A stretch of DNA of 40,442 nt from Acidobacteriota bacterium (GCA_016213755.1 JACQZT010000085.1:1-40442); one strand, 5' to 3'. Positions 31,500-40,294 are shown, counted from the first letter of the stretch. Made by a program: numbers and translations. The notes: generated by a model not told the origin, from the sequence alone.

Positions 31500-33244
31500 T
31501 TATCCTTCACTTCCACCTGGATGGTCTTGGATCCCGAGACGACCGCGTCCGGTCCGCTGATTTCGAATTCGGCGAGCTTGGATCCGCGGCCGGAAGATTG
31601 GATTCCCCCGCGATTCAGAATCAGCGCCAGCGACGGCGGCGCCGAAGGAAGGTCCTCGCCCTGCACCTGAAAACCGGCGTCGGCGCGCCAGACCCGCACG
31701 TAGGCCTTGGCGTTGGTGCGCAGCCCGTTCAGGATCGACAGCACTTGCGCGGCCGAGCGCGGCGGCGCGGTCAGCAGGTGGCGGTACTCGGTGAAATTCG
31801 TGGTCGCGCCGTCGGCCACGGTGAAATTCAGCGCGCCGGCGGGTGCGCCCGGCGGCACCGTGTAGGAAACGCGCCGCACCTGCTTCGCGCCGTTGTCGCC
31901 GCTCAGGCCGATCACCAGGTCCACGCGTTCGCCGGGACGCACTTCGCGCCGCGGGGTCCACACCTCGTCGATCTGCACCTGCTTCTTTTCGGGGCTGGAT
32001 TCGATTTCCAGGGACACGCCCGCCAGCCGCAGCGCGTCAAAGCCGCTTTGCAGCGCGAAGGCCAGCGGAGCCGTGGCGCCCATGGCGGCCACCAGAGGCA
32101 CGTTGGCATCGCCCGCGAACATATTGTCCAGCCGCACCGGCGCCACGCCGTTCTGGAAGCGAATCTCGCCCCGCAGAGTCAGGCTGGAGCTCCCCACCGC
32201 GCGCTCGGTGGCATCGATGGCCGAGAAAGCGGCCATCTGCACGAGCAGCGGGGCCAGGAACCCGTCGCTCACCATCTGCATTCGGTAGCGCGCGGCCGCG
32301 CCGCCGCGCGGCGTCACGGCGATCTCCAGCGGAACCGTGCGCGCCCGGCGGCCCAACTCGCCCGCCACCGCCGTGCTTCGGTCTTCGGTGATGGCGCCCA
32401 TCGGCTCGCGCGCGGTTGAGATCTTAAACGAGGCGGTCACCGAAGGCAGCAGCGCCAGCACTTCGGCGCGCGCGAAGGGAAGCTCGGTCGAGCCGGCCGA
32501 CAAAAAGCGGTGGCCGAAGGCATAGATGCGGTTGCCGTCGATGTGCGTGACGGTGCCGTCGGCGCCCACGCTCATGTCGCCCGAGAGAAGCTGGACGCTG
32601 ATCATGGCCCCCGGCGCGAGCGTCTTCGGATCGCCCATGCGCGTCCCGGCCGCGCCGCCGCCCGTCAAACCCTGCCGCGGTTCCAGTCCCAGCCCGCGCA
32701 GCGCCGGGGCGAACTGCTCCAGCGTGCGCGCCGTCAGCCCGGTGAACGAAACCGGCGTGGCGATCCGGGCCAGGCGCGATTCGCCGAACACCGCGGCCGG
32801 TGTCTCCGCTTCGCCCTCGATACGGTACTCCCAGGGAACCGGCAGCGCACGCGCGCGGCGCGGCGGAGCTTGTTCGCCGGCGCGCACCATCTCCCCGATC
32901 GGCCGGATGCCGCAAATCGCCTCCTTCGCGAACGGAAACGCAAGCGCCACGGCGCCCAGCAAGCGGCCTCCCACGTAGACCGGACTGCCGCTCATGCCTT
33001 GCAGCACGCCCGTGCGGTCCAAGGCCGCTCCGGAGAGCCGCGCCAGAACGATCGATTGCTTGGGACCGGCATTTTCCAGCACTCCCAGGATTTCGACGCC
33101 GAACTCCTCGATCCGGCTGCCGGCGAAGACACTCCTGCCGACCCCTTTCATCCCCGCCCGAACCTCTCGCAAGGGGAGGAACGAGACCTGGGCGAAAAGA
33201 GCCGCCGGAAGCAGGGCTAGGACCAGACACAGCGCGCGACTCAC
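31496..33244 (-). CDS. SpoIVB-like peptidase S55 domain protein, exported
   Basis: The GTG at 33244 gives 582 residues with a signal peptide (SRALCLVLALLPAALFAQ). The frame is open further upstream, but that part is low-complexity and lies before the signal sequence. The S55 hallmark GMSGSPVY is present (Ser85 in the G-x-S-G position), as is RIYAFGHRF later on (about 265-275), the pair that marks S55/SpoIVB-type serine peptidases. The family's best-known member triggers sigma-K activation in Bacillus spores; acidobacteria do not sporulate, so this one must serve another envelope function. The C-terminal half (about 400-582) is all-beta and unassigned. It is the first gene of a coupled pair with the beta-propeller gene. 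Confidence 0.8.
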   Translation of the reverse strand: MSRALCLVLALLPAALFAQVSFLPLREVRAGMKGVGRSVFAGSRIEEFGVEILGVLENAGPKQSIVLARLSGAALDRTGVLQGMSGSPVYVGGRLLGAVALAFPFAKEAICGIRPIGEMVRAGEQAPPRRARALPVPWEYRIEGEAETPAAVFGESRLARIATPVSFTGLTARTLEQFAPALRGLGLEPRQGLTGGGAAGTRMGDPKTLAPGAMISVQLLSGDMSVGADGTVTHIDGNRIYAFGHRFLSAGSTELPFARAEVLALLPSVTASFKISTAREPMGAITEDRSTAVAGELGRRARTVPLEIAVTPRGGAAARYRMQMVSDGFLAPLLVQMAAFSAIDATERAVGSSSLTLRGEIRFQNGVAPVRLDNMFAGDANVPLVAAMGATAPLAFALQSGFDALRLAGVSLEIESSPEKKQVQIDEVWTPRREVRPGERVDLVIGLSGDNGAKQVRRVSYTVPPGAPAGALNFTVADGATTNFTEYRHLLTAPPRSAAQVLSILNGLRTNAKAYVRVWRADAGFQVQGEDLPSAPPSLALILNRGGIQSSGRGSKLAEFEISGPDAVVSGSKTIQVEVKDK

Positions 33245-33846
33245 TCTTTCATTATTGCCTTGTCGGCGGATTCCGTGTGTGTCTGGCGGTCCGCGAAGAG
33301 TGAGGCCAAGTCCCCCTCTCGGAGGAGGATGTCGTGGCTTTGGCGGAGCAACAGGAGCGAGAGCCAGAGGACCGGCCCCGACCACCGGGAGGATGTGAGG
33401 CCGGTAGTCTTTCCAAGAGTCCCGCCGTTCCGGGGCGTGGGCAGAGAGAAAAAAGGGACCCGGGGGCACTTCTGGTTTGGGCGTATAGGCGCCAAGTTGC
33501 AGGTTGGCCCTCCGGGGCGCGACTTATGTAACGACGAATAACGACGTGACCACCGAAATGCTGATACCTCCGGATCGGGGATTTGATGACAGCGGTTCGC
33601 ACCGGTGGGGCCTGCCTTCGGAGGCGATTGGCCACGTCTTCCGCAAACAACGTGAGTTAGGGGAGCCGGAACAATAGATTGTGCAAATATTTTGGCCGCC
33701 GATGAACGCCGATGAACACCGATTGAAAAGTGTTATCGGCGTTAATCTGTGTTCATCGGCGGCCAGAAGAGCATTCCTTCCTAGTTGGCCCTCGATGCAC
33801 AGATTATTTCTTCGCGGCCCCTCAGATCAGGCGGGCGAGCTGCTAA
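33245..33846. other. 602-bp intergenic region
   Basis: This is the only gap above 300 bases in the window. It separates the MurJ-like gene end from the S55 gene start; both are leftward. It holds a 73-base inverted repeat (33693-33765) and the S55 upstream region. A small rightward frame (GTG 33546 to TAG 33677, 43 residues) and a leftward frame (TTG 33495 to 33241, 84 residues, stop overlapping the S55 start as GTGA) are open, but neither has a ribosome binding site or recognisable product. No clear sigma-70 promoter is seen. Confidence 0.6.
33693..33765. repeat. 73-bp intergenic inverted repeat (GATGAACGCCGAT type)
   Basis: Two 31-base arms, starting TGGCCGCCGATGAAC and ending with its complement, match at 27 of 31 positions around an 11-base centre. 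Inside the arms the unit GATGAAC(G/A)CCGAT is itself tandemly repeated. Such GATGAACGCCGAT palindromes occur in intergenic DNA of many environmental bacteria. It would form a strong hairpin, and may end transcription or be a non-autonomous mobile repeat. Confidence 0.7.
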
Positions 33847-35169
33847 TCAGCTTCCCGGTGACTGGTCCGCCCTGCGCCACAAGTGGGCCGCAACTATGGC
33901 CGCGCCGGCCGCGAAGCCCCCGATGGTTCCCAAGCCGATCCCGCCCAGGAAGTGGATGGGGCCTTCCGCGCAGATGCAGGCGTTGACCAGCAGGCCGGCG
34001 CCGGCGGCCAGGATCGGCGCCCGGGGCCGCCCCAGGGAGAACAGCGAGCGGGAGAGGATGTCCAGCAGGCTCCAGACGATCAAGGCCGGGAACAACCCGC
34101 GCAGGATGGCGCTGACGGTGGCGGTGGACAGGGTCCCAAAGCTGCCGCGCTCGAACAGCAGGGAGACGATCCAGGGAGCCAGCAGGGTCACCAGTACGGT
34201 CAGCGCCACAGCCAGCGCCACGGTCAGCAGGGCGGCTTTGCGGATGGCTCGCAGAGCGGCGGCCGGAGCGCGCTGGGAGCGGAAGCGGGCGATCTCGCTC
34301 AGCATCGAGGAGGACAGCGGCACCACCAGCAGAGCCAGCGGCACGCCCAGCAGCCGCAGGCTGTATTCGAAGCCCGCCGTGGCCCCCACACCGAAGGTCG
34401 AGGCGAAGGCCCGCGCTACCACCGCGTTCAGATGCACCAGCACCGAGTACACCACGACCGGCAGCGGCTCGCGCAGCACTCTCCGCCAGCCCAGGCGGTC
34501 TTCGGGTCCGCGCCGCGCCAGCACGTCGCGCGCGCTCCACCACACCGCGGCCACTTGCAGCCAGGCGCCGGCCACGTAGCCGGCCGCGAAACCGAGGGGA
34601 CCGTGTTGCGGGGCGATGGCGGCCGCCACCGCGATGGTGGTCAGGTTGACCACGCATTGATGCAAAGCGGGCGCCAGGAAGCGCCGCTCGCTGTACAGCA
34701 GCGCGGTGAACAGCGCGCTGGCGGCCAGCGCCGGGATCGCCAGCGAAGTCAGCCGCAGCAACCCGGTCGCCATTTCGGCCGTTTCGTCCGTCAGGCCCGG
34801 AGCGAGAATTTTCACCAGCGGAGCGGCCAGCACAATCAGCGCCGCGGTGAAGATCAGCACCGGCCGCAGCAGCACTTCCACGAGTTCGTTGAAACAGGGA
34901 CCCACGCGGTGCTGCCGGCGCGCGGCCAGCAGAGGCCCGAATCCGAAGACCACGCCCGTCGAGAGCACCGCCCACAGCAGATCCACCGGCACGAAGGCCA
35001 CCGCGATGGCGTCGGCGCTCGGCCCCGTGCCCAGCAGCCAAGCCACGAAGGCGTGGCGCACAAAGCCCAGCGCCTGGCCGGCCATCAGGCCGATGGCCAC
35101 CACCAGGCCCCCCCGGACGACCTTCCATTCCGAGATGTGCGCGACGGACGCGGGCAGCGTGGCGCTCAT
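33847..35169 (-). CDS. MurJ/MVF-family lipid flippase-like membrane protein
   Basis: The 440-residue protein has about 12 membrane helices and belongs to the MOP (MVF) superfamily, in which MurJ flips lipid II across the inner membrane for peptidoglycan synthesis. The N-terminal GFVRHAFVAWLLGTGPSADAIAVAF matches the conserved GxxRD/DA pattern of helix 1-2, and LLFERGSFG near residue 340 is the family's later motif. It is about 70 residues shorter than typical MurJ and lacks the usual SAFxPxF-like segment after helix 2, so it might instead flip another lipid-linked sugar. The start is 35 bases after the S41 peptidase stop, with no Shine-Dalgarno; the two are probably one operon concerned with the cell wall. 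Confidence 0.78.
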   Translation of the reverse strand: MSATLPASVAHISEWKVVRGGLVVAIGLMAGQALGFVRHAFVAWLLGTGPSADAIAVAFVPVDLLWAVLSTGVVFGFGPLLAARRQHRVGPCFNELVEVLLRPVLIFTAALIVLAAPLVKILAPGLTDETAEMATGLLRLTSLAIPALAASALFTALLYSERRFLAPALHQCVVNLTTIAVAAAIAPQHGPLGFAAGYVAGAWLQVAAVWWSARDVLARRGPEDRLGWRRVLREPLPVVVYSVLVHLNAVVARAFASTFGVGATAGFEYSLRLLGVPLALLVVPLSSSMLSEIARFRSQRAPAAALRAIRKAALLTVALAVALTVLVTLLAPWIVSLLFERGSFGTLSTATVSAILRGLFPALIVWSLLDILSRSLFSLGRPRAPILAAGAGLLVNACICAEGPIHFLGGIGLGTIGGFAAGAAIVAAHLWRRADQSPGS

Positions 35170-35204
35170 GTCGGCCCGGGACCTCGCTGCCGGGCAGGAC
35201 TATC

Positions 35205-36800
35205 TTAGCGCGGCCCGGCGGCCCGGCGCACCATCAGCTCGCGCGATTTGTCGAGCAGGGCCTTGGCCTTGGGCAGAGCGTCCACCGCGCGTTCCACCTC
35301 CGGATCCAGTTCGATGGCCAACTGGTCGGCTTCTTCCTTGCTGAAGGCCGTGGTGTACATCTCCAGCCGCAGACGCTCCTCGATGAAGGACTGGCTTTCG
35401 GTGAACTCGGCTTCCGTGAAGGGAATCTCCTTCTTGCGCAGGAAGGCGCGGAACTCGCTGAGCACGCCCGCGTCGGGCTTGAAGGTGCGCGGCAGCTTCG
35501 CCTCGCGAGTGGCGAAATAGCTGGAGGTGAACTGGAAAAAGGCATTGCGGCCCAGCAGCCGGCTCTCCAGTTTCTTCAGCTTGGGCAGAGTGTATTTCTC
35601 GTCGGGCGAAATACCGCCGCCGCCCCGCACCTCGCGTCCGGAGTCGGTCATCTTGACGTCCTTGGACGGGGCCGGTTCGCCTTCCTTGCGGGTATAGTAC
35701 TCGAGGAACGAGGTGTGCTCGTAATCGCGCTGGATCAGCCGGCCGCTGGGCGTGTAGTAGCGGGCCGTGGTCAGCAGCAGGGCGGTATTTTCAGCCAGCG
35801 GAAACTGCGACTGCACCAGACCCTTGCCGAAGGTGCTCTCCCCCAGAATCCAGGCCCGGTCGTGGTCTTGCAGCGCGCCGGCGACAATCTCGGCGGCCGA
35901 GGCCGAATACCGGTTCACCAGCACTACCACCGGGTATTCCCGCCCGGATCCGTTGCGCGTGGCCAGGTACGGCTTTTCCGCCGAGTTGCGCCCGCGATGG
36001 GAGACGATCACCTGTCCGCGCTTCAGGAAGCGGTCGGCCACCGCCACGCCCTCGTTCAGCAGCCCGCCCGGGTTGCCGCGCAGATCCAAAACCAGCCCCT
36101 CCAGTTCGCGATCGTTCAGCTTGCGCAGGCTCTGGTCGAACTCGCGGCTGGTGTTCTCGTTGAACGACTCGATGTGCACATATCCAATGCGGGGACGAAC
36201 CAGGAACGCGGTGTTCACACTGCGCCGCGAGATCTCGTCCCGCTGCATCTCGAAGCTAAGCGGCTGGTCGCTGCCCTCGCGCAGGATGCCGATCTTTACT
36301 CGCGTCCCGCGCGGCCCTTTCAGCCGTTCCACCACCTCGGTCAGGGAAAGGCCTTCGGTGGGCTTGTCGTCCACCGCCACGATGACGTCGGCCGGACGGA
36401 TGCCCGCCTTGTACGCCGGCGCGCCCGAGAAGGGATGAATCACGGTGACTTTGCCGCCCTGCGAGCCGACCATCATGCCGACGCCGAAATAGCGCCCGTT
36501 CTGGTCCTCGCGCAGAAGCTGGAAGTCGCGCGGATCGAAGAAGCTGGAGTGCGGATCGAGGGTGCGCAGAGCGCCCGGAATGGCGCCCTTGTACACCGCC
36601 TTATCCTGGTCCAGTTTGTCGGCGGCGTTGGTTTCCACCAGCTCCAGCACGCGCACGAAGGAGCGCAGCCCGGCCCGCAATTCGTCGTCGGAGGCCGCCG
36701 CCGCGCTGCCGGTCACCCGCGGGCCCAGGAACCCGCCCAGAATCGAACACACTCCCACCGCCAAAGGCAGCAGCAGCGTGGAACGCCGCGAACGGCTCAT
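35205..36800 (-). CDS. C-terminal processing peptidase (S41, CtpA-like)
   Basis: ATG 36800 is chosen because GGAGG lies eight bases upstream; a GTG at 36806 is too close to it. The 531-residue protein has a membrane anchor or signal segment (about 8-28), a PDZ domain (about 95-180) and the S41 core with the Ser-Lys dyad S301 (NRYSASAAE) and K326 (STFGKGLVQ), 25 residues apart as in D1 protease. The motif LDLRGNPGG (239-247) is also intact. A C-terminal helical extension (about 420-531) is usual. It trims C-termini of exported proteins or peptidoglycan hydrolases. It lies upstream of the MurJ-like gene and 61 bases downstream of the ferredoxin gene. Confidence 0.92.
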   Translation of the reverse strand: MSRSRRSTLLLPLAVGVCSILGGFLGPRVTGSAAAASDDELRAGLRSFVRVLELVETNAADKLDQDKAVYKGAIPGALRTLDPHSSFFDPRDFQLLREDQNGRYFGVGMMVGSQGGKVTVIHPFSGAPAYKAGIRPADVIVAVDDKPTEGLSLTEVVERLKGPRGTRVKIGILREGSDQPLSFEMQRDEISRRSVNTAFLVRPRIGYVHIESFNENTSREFDQSLRKLNDRELEGLVLDLRGNPGGLLNEGVAVADRFLKRGQVIVSHRGRNSAEKPYLATRNGSGREYPVVVLVNRYSASAAEIVAGALQDHDRAWILGESTFGKGLVQSQFPLAENTALLLTTARYYTPSGRLIQRDYEHTSFLEYYTRKEGEPAPSKDVKMTDSGREVRGGGGISPDEKYTLPKLKKLESRLLGRNAFFQFTSSYFATREAKLPRTFKPDAGVLSEFRAFLRKKEIPFTEAEFTESQSFIEERLRLEMYTTAFSKEEADQLAIELDPEVERAVDALPKAKALLDKSRELMVRRAAGPR

Positions 36801-36861
36801 GCGCACACCCTCCAGTTGTTGAAACGACCCCGCACCCGCGCCGCGAGTCGGCTTCTAACCG

Positions 36862-37263
36862 TCACTCTAACACGGTTCCGATTCGGGCCGCCGGGATGGC
36901 GTCGCCCAGGTTCATCGACCCGCCGCCTTCGCTGACGTAGTTTCGATTCCAGCCCGGGATCTCCACCACCACATCGCCTGTGGCCACGCACTGGCATCCC
37001 AAGCGAGAGTGCAGGGTCAGACCGGGCGCCAAGTCGAGCTTATCGGCTTCGTCGTCTTCCATTTCCGACAAGTTTTTCTCTCCGTCCCGGACGATGACGT
37101 GGCAGGTGGTGCAGGCGCAATTGCCGCCGCAGGCGTGCTCCAGGTGGATTCCGAAATGCAGCGCGATGTCCAGAATCGACAGCGGCTTGCCGTGCTCGGA
37201 GTAAGGCAGGGTGGCCGGATCGAACTCGACCGTCCGGTTCTGGGGCTGAAACGTGACCTTCAC
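36862..37263 (-). CDS. [2Fe-2S] ferredoxin, adrenodoxin/ISC type
   Basis: The likely start is the GTG at 37263 with GGGAG just upstream; a TTG at 37281 would add six residues inside the operator. The 133-residue protein has the cluster ligands C45, C51, C54 (HACGGNCACTTCHV) and C90 (SRLGCQC) in the C-x5-C-x2-C...C spacing of Fdx proteins that give electrons to iron-sulfur cluster assembly. Two further cysteines (C49, C92) lie beside them. The C-terminal 30 residues (YVSEGGGSMNLGDAI...) extend beyond the usual fold. An IscR-like operator and a -10 box lie directly upstream, which supports a role in the iron-sulfur pathway. No isc genes are nearby. Confidence 0.9.
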   Translation of the reverse strand: MKVTFQPQNRTVEFDPATLPYSEHGKPLSILDIALHFGIHLEHACGGNCACTTCHVIVRDGEKNLSEMEDDEADKLDLAPGLTLHSRLGCQCVATGDVVVEIPGWNRNYVSEGGGSMNLGDAIPAARIGTVLE

Positions 37264-37269
37264 ACTCCC

Positions 37270-37305
37270 ATTGTACCTCAATATGCGACTGATTTAGTCC
37301 TATAT
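37270..37305 (-). promoter_or_regulatory. IscR-like (type 1) operator and promoter of the ferredoxin gene
   Basis: The 25-base site 37281-37305 reads ATATGC, GACT, GATTT, AGTC, CTATAT on the forward strand. Against the E. coli IscR type 1 consensus (ATA-SYY-GACT-RWWWY-AGTC-RRS-TAT) 20 of 25 positions agree, including both GACT/AGTC halves and both ATA/TAT ends. On the gene's strand TACAAT (37275-37270) is a 5/6 -10 box, and the operator covers the -35 region, as expected for repression by a holo-IscR-like Rrf2 protein. The regulator gene is not in the window. Confidence 0.7.
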
Positions 37306-37327
37306 TGTTTCAGAGGCTGCACGCCAG

Positions 37328-39895
37328 TTATTCATGGCGCAGGGCGACCTGCGGATCGATGCGCGCGGCCCGCCGGGCGGGCCACCACACGGCCAGCGAG
37401 AGCACCGACAAGAACCCGCAACCGGCCAGGCCGAAGGTCGCGGCATCGAATGGCTGCACCTCGAAGAGCATACTCGCCAGCCATCGCTGCGTGTAAGCGG
37501 CCGCGGCGAATCCGACGATCAAGCCGAGGATTCCGGAGCGCACACCCTGGCTCATGAAGTGGGAAAGGATCTGCCCGGGACGGGCGCCCAGGGCCGCGCG
37601 GATTCCGATCTCCTGGGTCCGTTCGGTAACCAATTGCGCGATGACGCCGTACAGGCCGATGGTGGCCAGCAGCAGGCCGATCGCGCCGAACACGGAAATC
37701 AGCTCCGCCATCACGCGGCGAACGCCGAGCGATTCGCCGATGCGTTCCTCCAGGGTCGCGGAGTCATAGACGGGGACCGAAGCGTTCGTCCGGCGGACCA
37801 CTTCGCGCAGGACGCCGGCGGCCGGCGCATCCGAGCGGACAACCATGGCGGCTTGCGAGAAGGACCTGACCTGCGCCAGGGAGTAGTAAGCCACCGGACG
37901 GGAGCCTTCCTCAAGCGTGGTTCCGCGGATCGTGCCCGTAACGCCGGCGATGCGCGCCCAGCCGCCGTACGTGTTGATCTCCTGGCCAATGGGATCCTGG
38001 TTGGGGAAGAAACGATCGGCGAATCGGGCGTCGACCAGACAGACCAGGGGCGCGCCGGCCGAGTCGGAATCCGACAGGTTTCGGCCGCGGAGCAAAGGAA
38101 TGCGAAGAGTTTTGAAATATCGCGGCGAGACCAGATAGGCTTCGCCGTGCCACTCCGGTTCTCCGGGCTCCTGCCCGCGGTTCCGGATGTCGAAACCGCT
38201 GGTCAGGCCGCCTCCGCTGAAGGGCACCGGATACGCCAGGGCCGCGGATGTCAGGCCCGGAGACGAGTCCAGCGCCGCTTGCAGACGGTCCAAAAAGCCA
38301 GGATCGTTCTTGGGCTTCAAGAAGAACGCCGTGGACACCTGCCGCGGATCGAACCCCGGCTGAATCCGCTGGACCGCCCACAGGCTGCGGACCAGCAGCA
38401 CGGTCGTGACCACCAGAACGAAGGCTCCGGCGACCTCGGCCGCGATGAAGAGGCGCTGGAAGGAATGACGCCGGCTCCGGACCAGTTGCGAGGACTGGCT
38501 CTCACGCAAGAGCTGGATGGCCGGCGCCAGGCCGAAGAACAGGCCGCTCAACAGGGCCAGGGCGAAACCATAGAGCAGCAATCGCCAGTCGAGCGACACC
38601 AGCGCGAGTAGCTGCTTGCCGGGAATGGCCAGGCGAGTCAGTAGCGACACGGCTGCGCGCGCCATCAGGAGTCCGGCCGCGCCACCCAGCGCGGCCACGA
38701 GCAGGCTCTCGATCAGGAGCTGGCGGACGATTTGCAGGCGCGTCGCGCCCACCGAGATCCGGATGGCGATCTCCCGCCGGCGGCCCGAGGCGCGAGTCAC
38801 GAGCAGCCCGGCGACGTTGGCGCAACCGGTGAGCAGAACCATCAGCGCCGCCGCCCACACGAGCCACAACGGACGCCGAAGATCGCCCGCGACGTAGCGC
38901 GCGAACGGATCGATCTCAATCCCGTAGCCGTACTCGGAGAGCTCGCGGCCTTCCGCGTCACCAGCGGATTTGACGGCGGCGACGTGGCGCGCCACGCGGT
39001 CTTCGGCCTGGGCCAGCGTCACGCCGTCCTTCCGGCGCGCGAAGACCGACAGCATCATGTTGTAGCCGCGCCGCTGGAGGCGGTCCGGCGCAAGGATAAG
39101 CGGGGTCCAGAGCTGGGCCGCGGCTGGGAACCGAAAGGCCGCCGGGGCCACGCCGACAATGCGGTAAGGCTTGCCGTCGAGCATCATTACGCGGCCGACG
39201 GCGGATGGATCGCCGCCGAAGGCCGAGCGCCAAAAGCGGTGAGACAGAACCACGCTTTCCCGGTCTTCCGGCGCGAAGAAGCGCCCCAGCGCGGGTTGCT
39301 CGTTGAAGACCCGGAAAAAATCCAGCGTGACCGCCGGCCCGCGCAGACGGGCCGCCTCGCCCCCCACTTGAGCAGTCCAGTAGCGTCCCTCGAAGGCCGC
39401 GACCGCGGAGAAGGCGTCGGTCATCGAGCCGATCTCGCGGAACTCGACGCCGGAGGTTTCCGCGTGGCGCATCCGGATCTTGTCCATGCGCACCCGGGCC
39501 GTCACCACCTGGTCTGCCTGACGCAAGCCGAGCGGGTTGAGCAGGACGGTTTCCAGCACGCTCATGATGGCCGTGTTGGCGCCCACGCCGAAGGCGAGAG
39601 TCAGCACCGCCGCGACGGTCACCAGCGGCTGGCGAAGCGCGAGACGCCAGGCAAAGCAGAGGTCTTTTACGATCGAGTCGATCCACGCCAGGCTCCACTC
39701 GTCGCGGCTTTGCTCGACAGCGGCCGTCGTGCCGCCAAACCGCCGCGCGGCGGCAAACCGGGCTTCGCCGGGAGGCAGGCCGTCGCGGACCAATTGCTCT
39801 TCCAGCATCTGGCGATGCAGGCGGAGCTCCTCGGCGAGATCGTTGTCGAGGCGCGAGCGCCGCAGCCAGAAACGAACACGGTTCCAGAGTTTCAT
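37328..39895 (-). CDS. ADOP-type permease (acidobacterial duplicated orphan permease, FtsX/MacB family)
   Basis: ATG 39895 overlaps the PadR stop as ATGA and gives 855 residues; the frame runs on upstream only over the PadR gene. After a short N-terminal cytoplasmic helix (LDNDLAEELRLHRQMLEEQL, about 16-35) the protein has a MacB-like periplasmic domain (about 100-270), three membrane helices (about 305-425, with TGCANVAGLLVTRASGRRREIAIRISVGA), a second periplasmic domain (about 470-690) and three more helices (about 720-835, with ERTQEIGIRAALGA). The duplicated FtsX modules without an own ATPase define the ADOP family, which is expanded in Solibacter-like acidobacteria. The substrate is unknown. 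Confidence 0.93.
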   Translation of the reverse strand: MKLWNRVRFWLRRSRLDNDLAEELRLHRQMLEEQLVRDGLPPGEARFAAARRFGGTTAAVEQSRDEWSLAWIDSIVKDLCFAWRLALRQPLVTVAAVLTLAFGVGANTAIMSVLETVLLNPLGLRQADQVVTARVRMDKIRMRHAETSGVEFREIGSMTDAFSAVAAFEGRYWTAQVGGEAARLRGPAVTLDFFRVFNEQPALGRFFAPEDRESVVLSHRFWRSAFGGDPSAVGRVMMLDGKPYRIVGVAPAAFRFPAAAQLWTPLILAPDRLQRRGYNMMLSVFARRKDGVTLAQAEDRVARHVAAVKSAGDAEGRELSEYGYGIEIDPFARYVAGDLRRPLWLVWAAALMVLLTGCANVAGLLVTRASGRRREIAIRISVGATRLQIVRQLLIESLLVAALGGAAGLLMARAAVSLLTRLAIPGKQLLALVSLDWRLLLYGFALALLSGLFFGLAPAIQLLRESQSSQLVRSRRHSFQRLFIAAEVAGAFVLVVTTVLLVRSLWAVQRIQPGFDPRQVSTAFFLKPKNDPGFLDRLQAALDSSPGLTSAALAYPVPFSGGGLTSGFDIRNRGQEPGEPEWHGEAYLVSPRYFKTLRIPLLRGRNLSDSDSAGAPLVCLVDARFADRFFPNQDPIGQEINTYGGWARIAGVTGTIRGTTLEEGSRPVAYYSLAQVRSFSQAAMVVRSDAPAAGVLREVVRRTNASVPVYDSATLEERIGESLGVRRVMAELISVFGAIGLLLATIGLYGVIAQLVTERTQEIGIRAALGARPGQILSHFMSQGVRSGILGLIVGFAAAAYTQRWLASMLFEVQPFDAATFGLAGCGFLSVLSLAVWWPARRAARIDPQVALRHE

Positions 39896-40233
39896 GCGCT
39901 CTCCATGACCCGGGCGATGGCCGAAAGCAGAAAACCGAAGCTCCGAACCTCCTCTGCCAGCCGTTTGCGCCCGGCGGAAGTGATCTTGTAGTAGCGCGCC
40001 TTGCGATTGGTTTCCGAAAGGCCCCACTCCGCCTCCACCCAGCCGTTCAGCAGCAGCCGTTGCAGCGCCGGATACAACGAGCCCTCGCCGACGCGAAGCG
40101 CATCCCCGGACACCGTGTGGATATGCTGAGCGATGCCGTAGCCGTGGTTCGGACCCCGGCTCAAGGTTTTCAAGATCAGCATTTCCAGCGTGCCGGGCAG
40201 AAGGTCGGGGTTCGGATTCGCCTTTGTTCCCAT
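39892..40233 (-). CDS. PadR-family transcriptional regulator
   Basis: The 113-residue protein is a PadR winged helix: LPGTLEMLILKTLSRGPNHGYGIAQHI, then EGSLYPALQRLLLNGWVEAEW and RKARYYKITSAGRKRLAEEV, with a C-terminal dimerisation helix. It overlaps the ADOP permease by four bases, the pairing seen repeatedly for these permeases in acidobacteria, and should control that gene. A promoter with an inverted repeat at the start point precedes it, which fits self-repression. No clear Shine-Dalgarno is seen. Confidence 0.92.
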   Translation of the reverse strand: MGTKANPNPDLLPGTLEMLILKTLSRGPNHGYGIAQHIHTVSGDALRVGEGSLYPALQRLLLNGWVEAEWGLSETNRKARYYKITSAGRKRLAEEVRSFGFLLSAIARVMESA

Positions 40234-40246
40234 TGTTCATCGATCC

Positions 40247-40294
40247 ATCGACTGTCGATTGGAACAGTATGCATCGAAAGCGAACCGCTGTCAA
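40247..40294 (-). promoter_or_regulatory. padR-permease promoter with operator-like inverted repeat
   Basis: TTGACA (40294-40289), a 17-base spacer and CATACT (40271-40266) form a good sigma-70 promoter. Six bases beyond the -10 is ATCGAC-T-GTCGAT (40259-40247), a perfect inverted repeat at the expected start point. PadR proteins bind such repeats at their own promoters. The -35 lies 15 bases past the trpD stop, so the operon has its own control. Confidence 0.65.

Noticed and set aside
33241-33495. Leftward 84-codon frame ending in a GTGA overlap with the S55 gene
   Set aside because: The overlap is suggestive of coupling, but the start is a TTG without ribosome binding site and the sequence is not protein-like at its N-terminus.
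33546-33677. Small rightward frame of 43 codons in the large gap
   Set aside because: GTG start without ribosome binding site and no recognisable product; kept only as a remark.
37334-39991. Long rightward open frames within the ADOP permease
   Set aside because: Antisense to a complete, recognisable permease; composition rich in Arg, Gln and His without domains.
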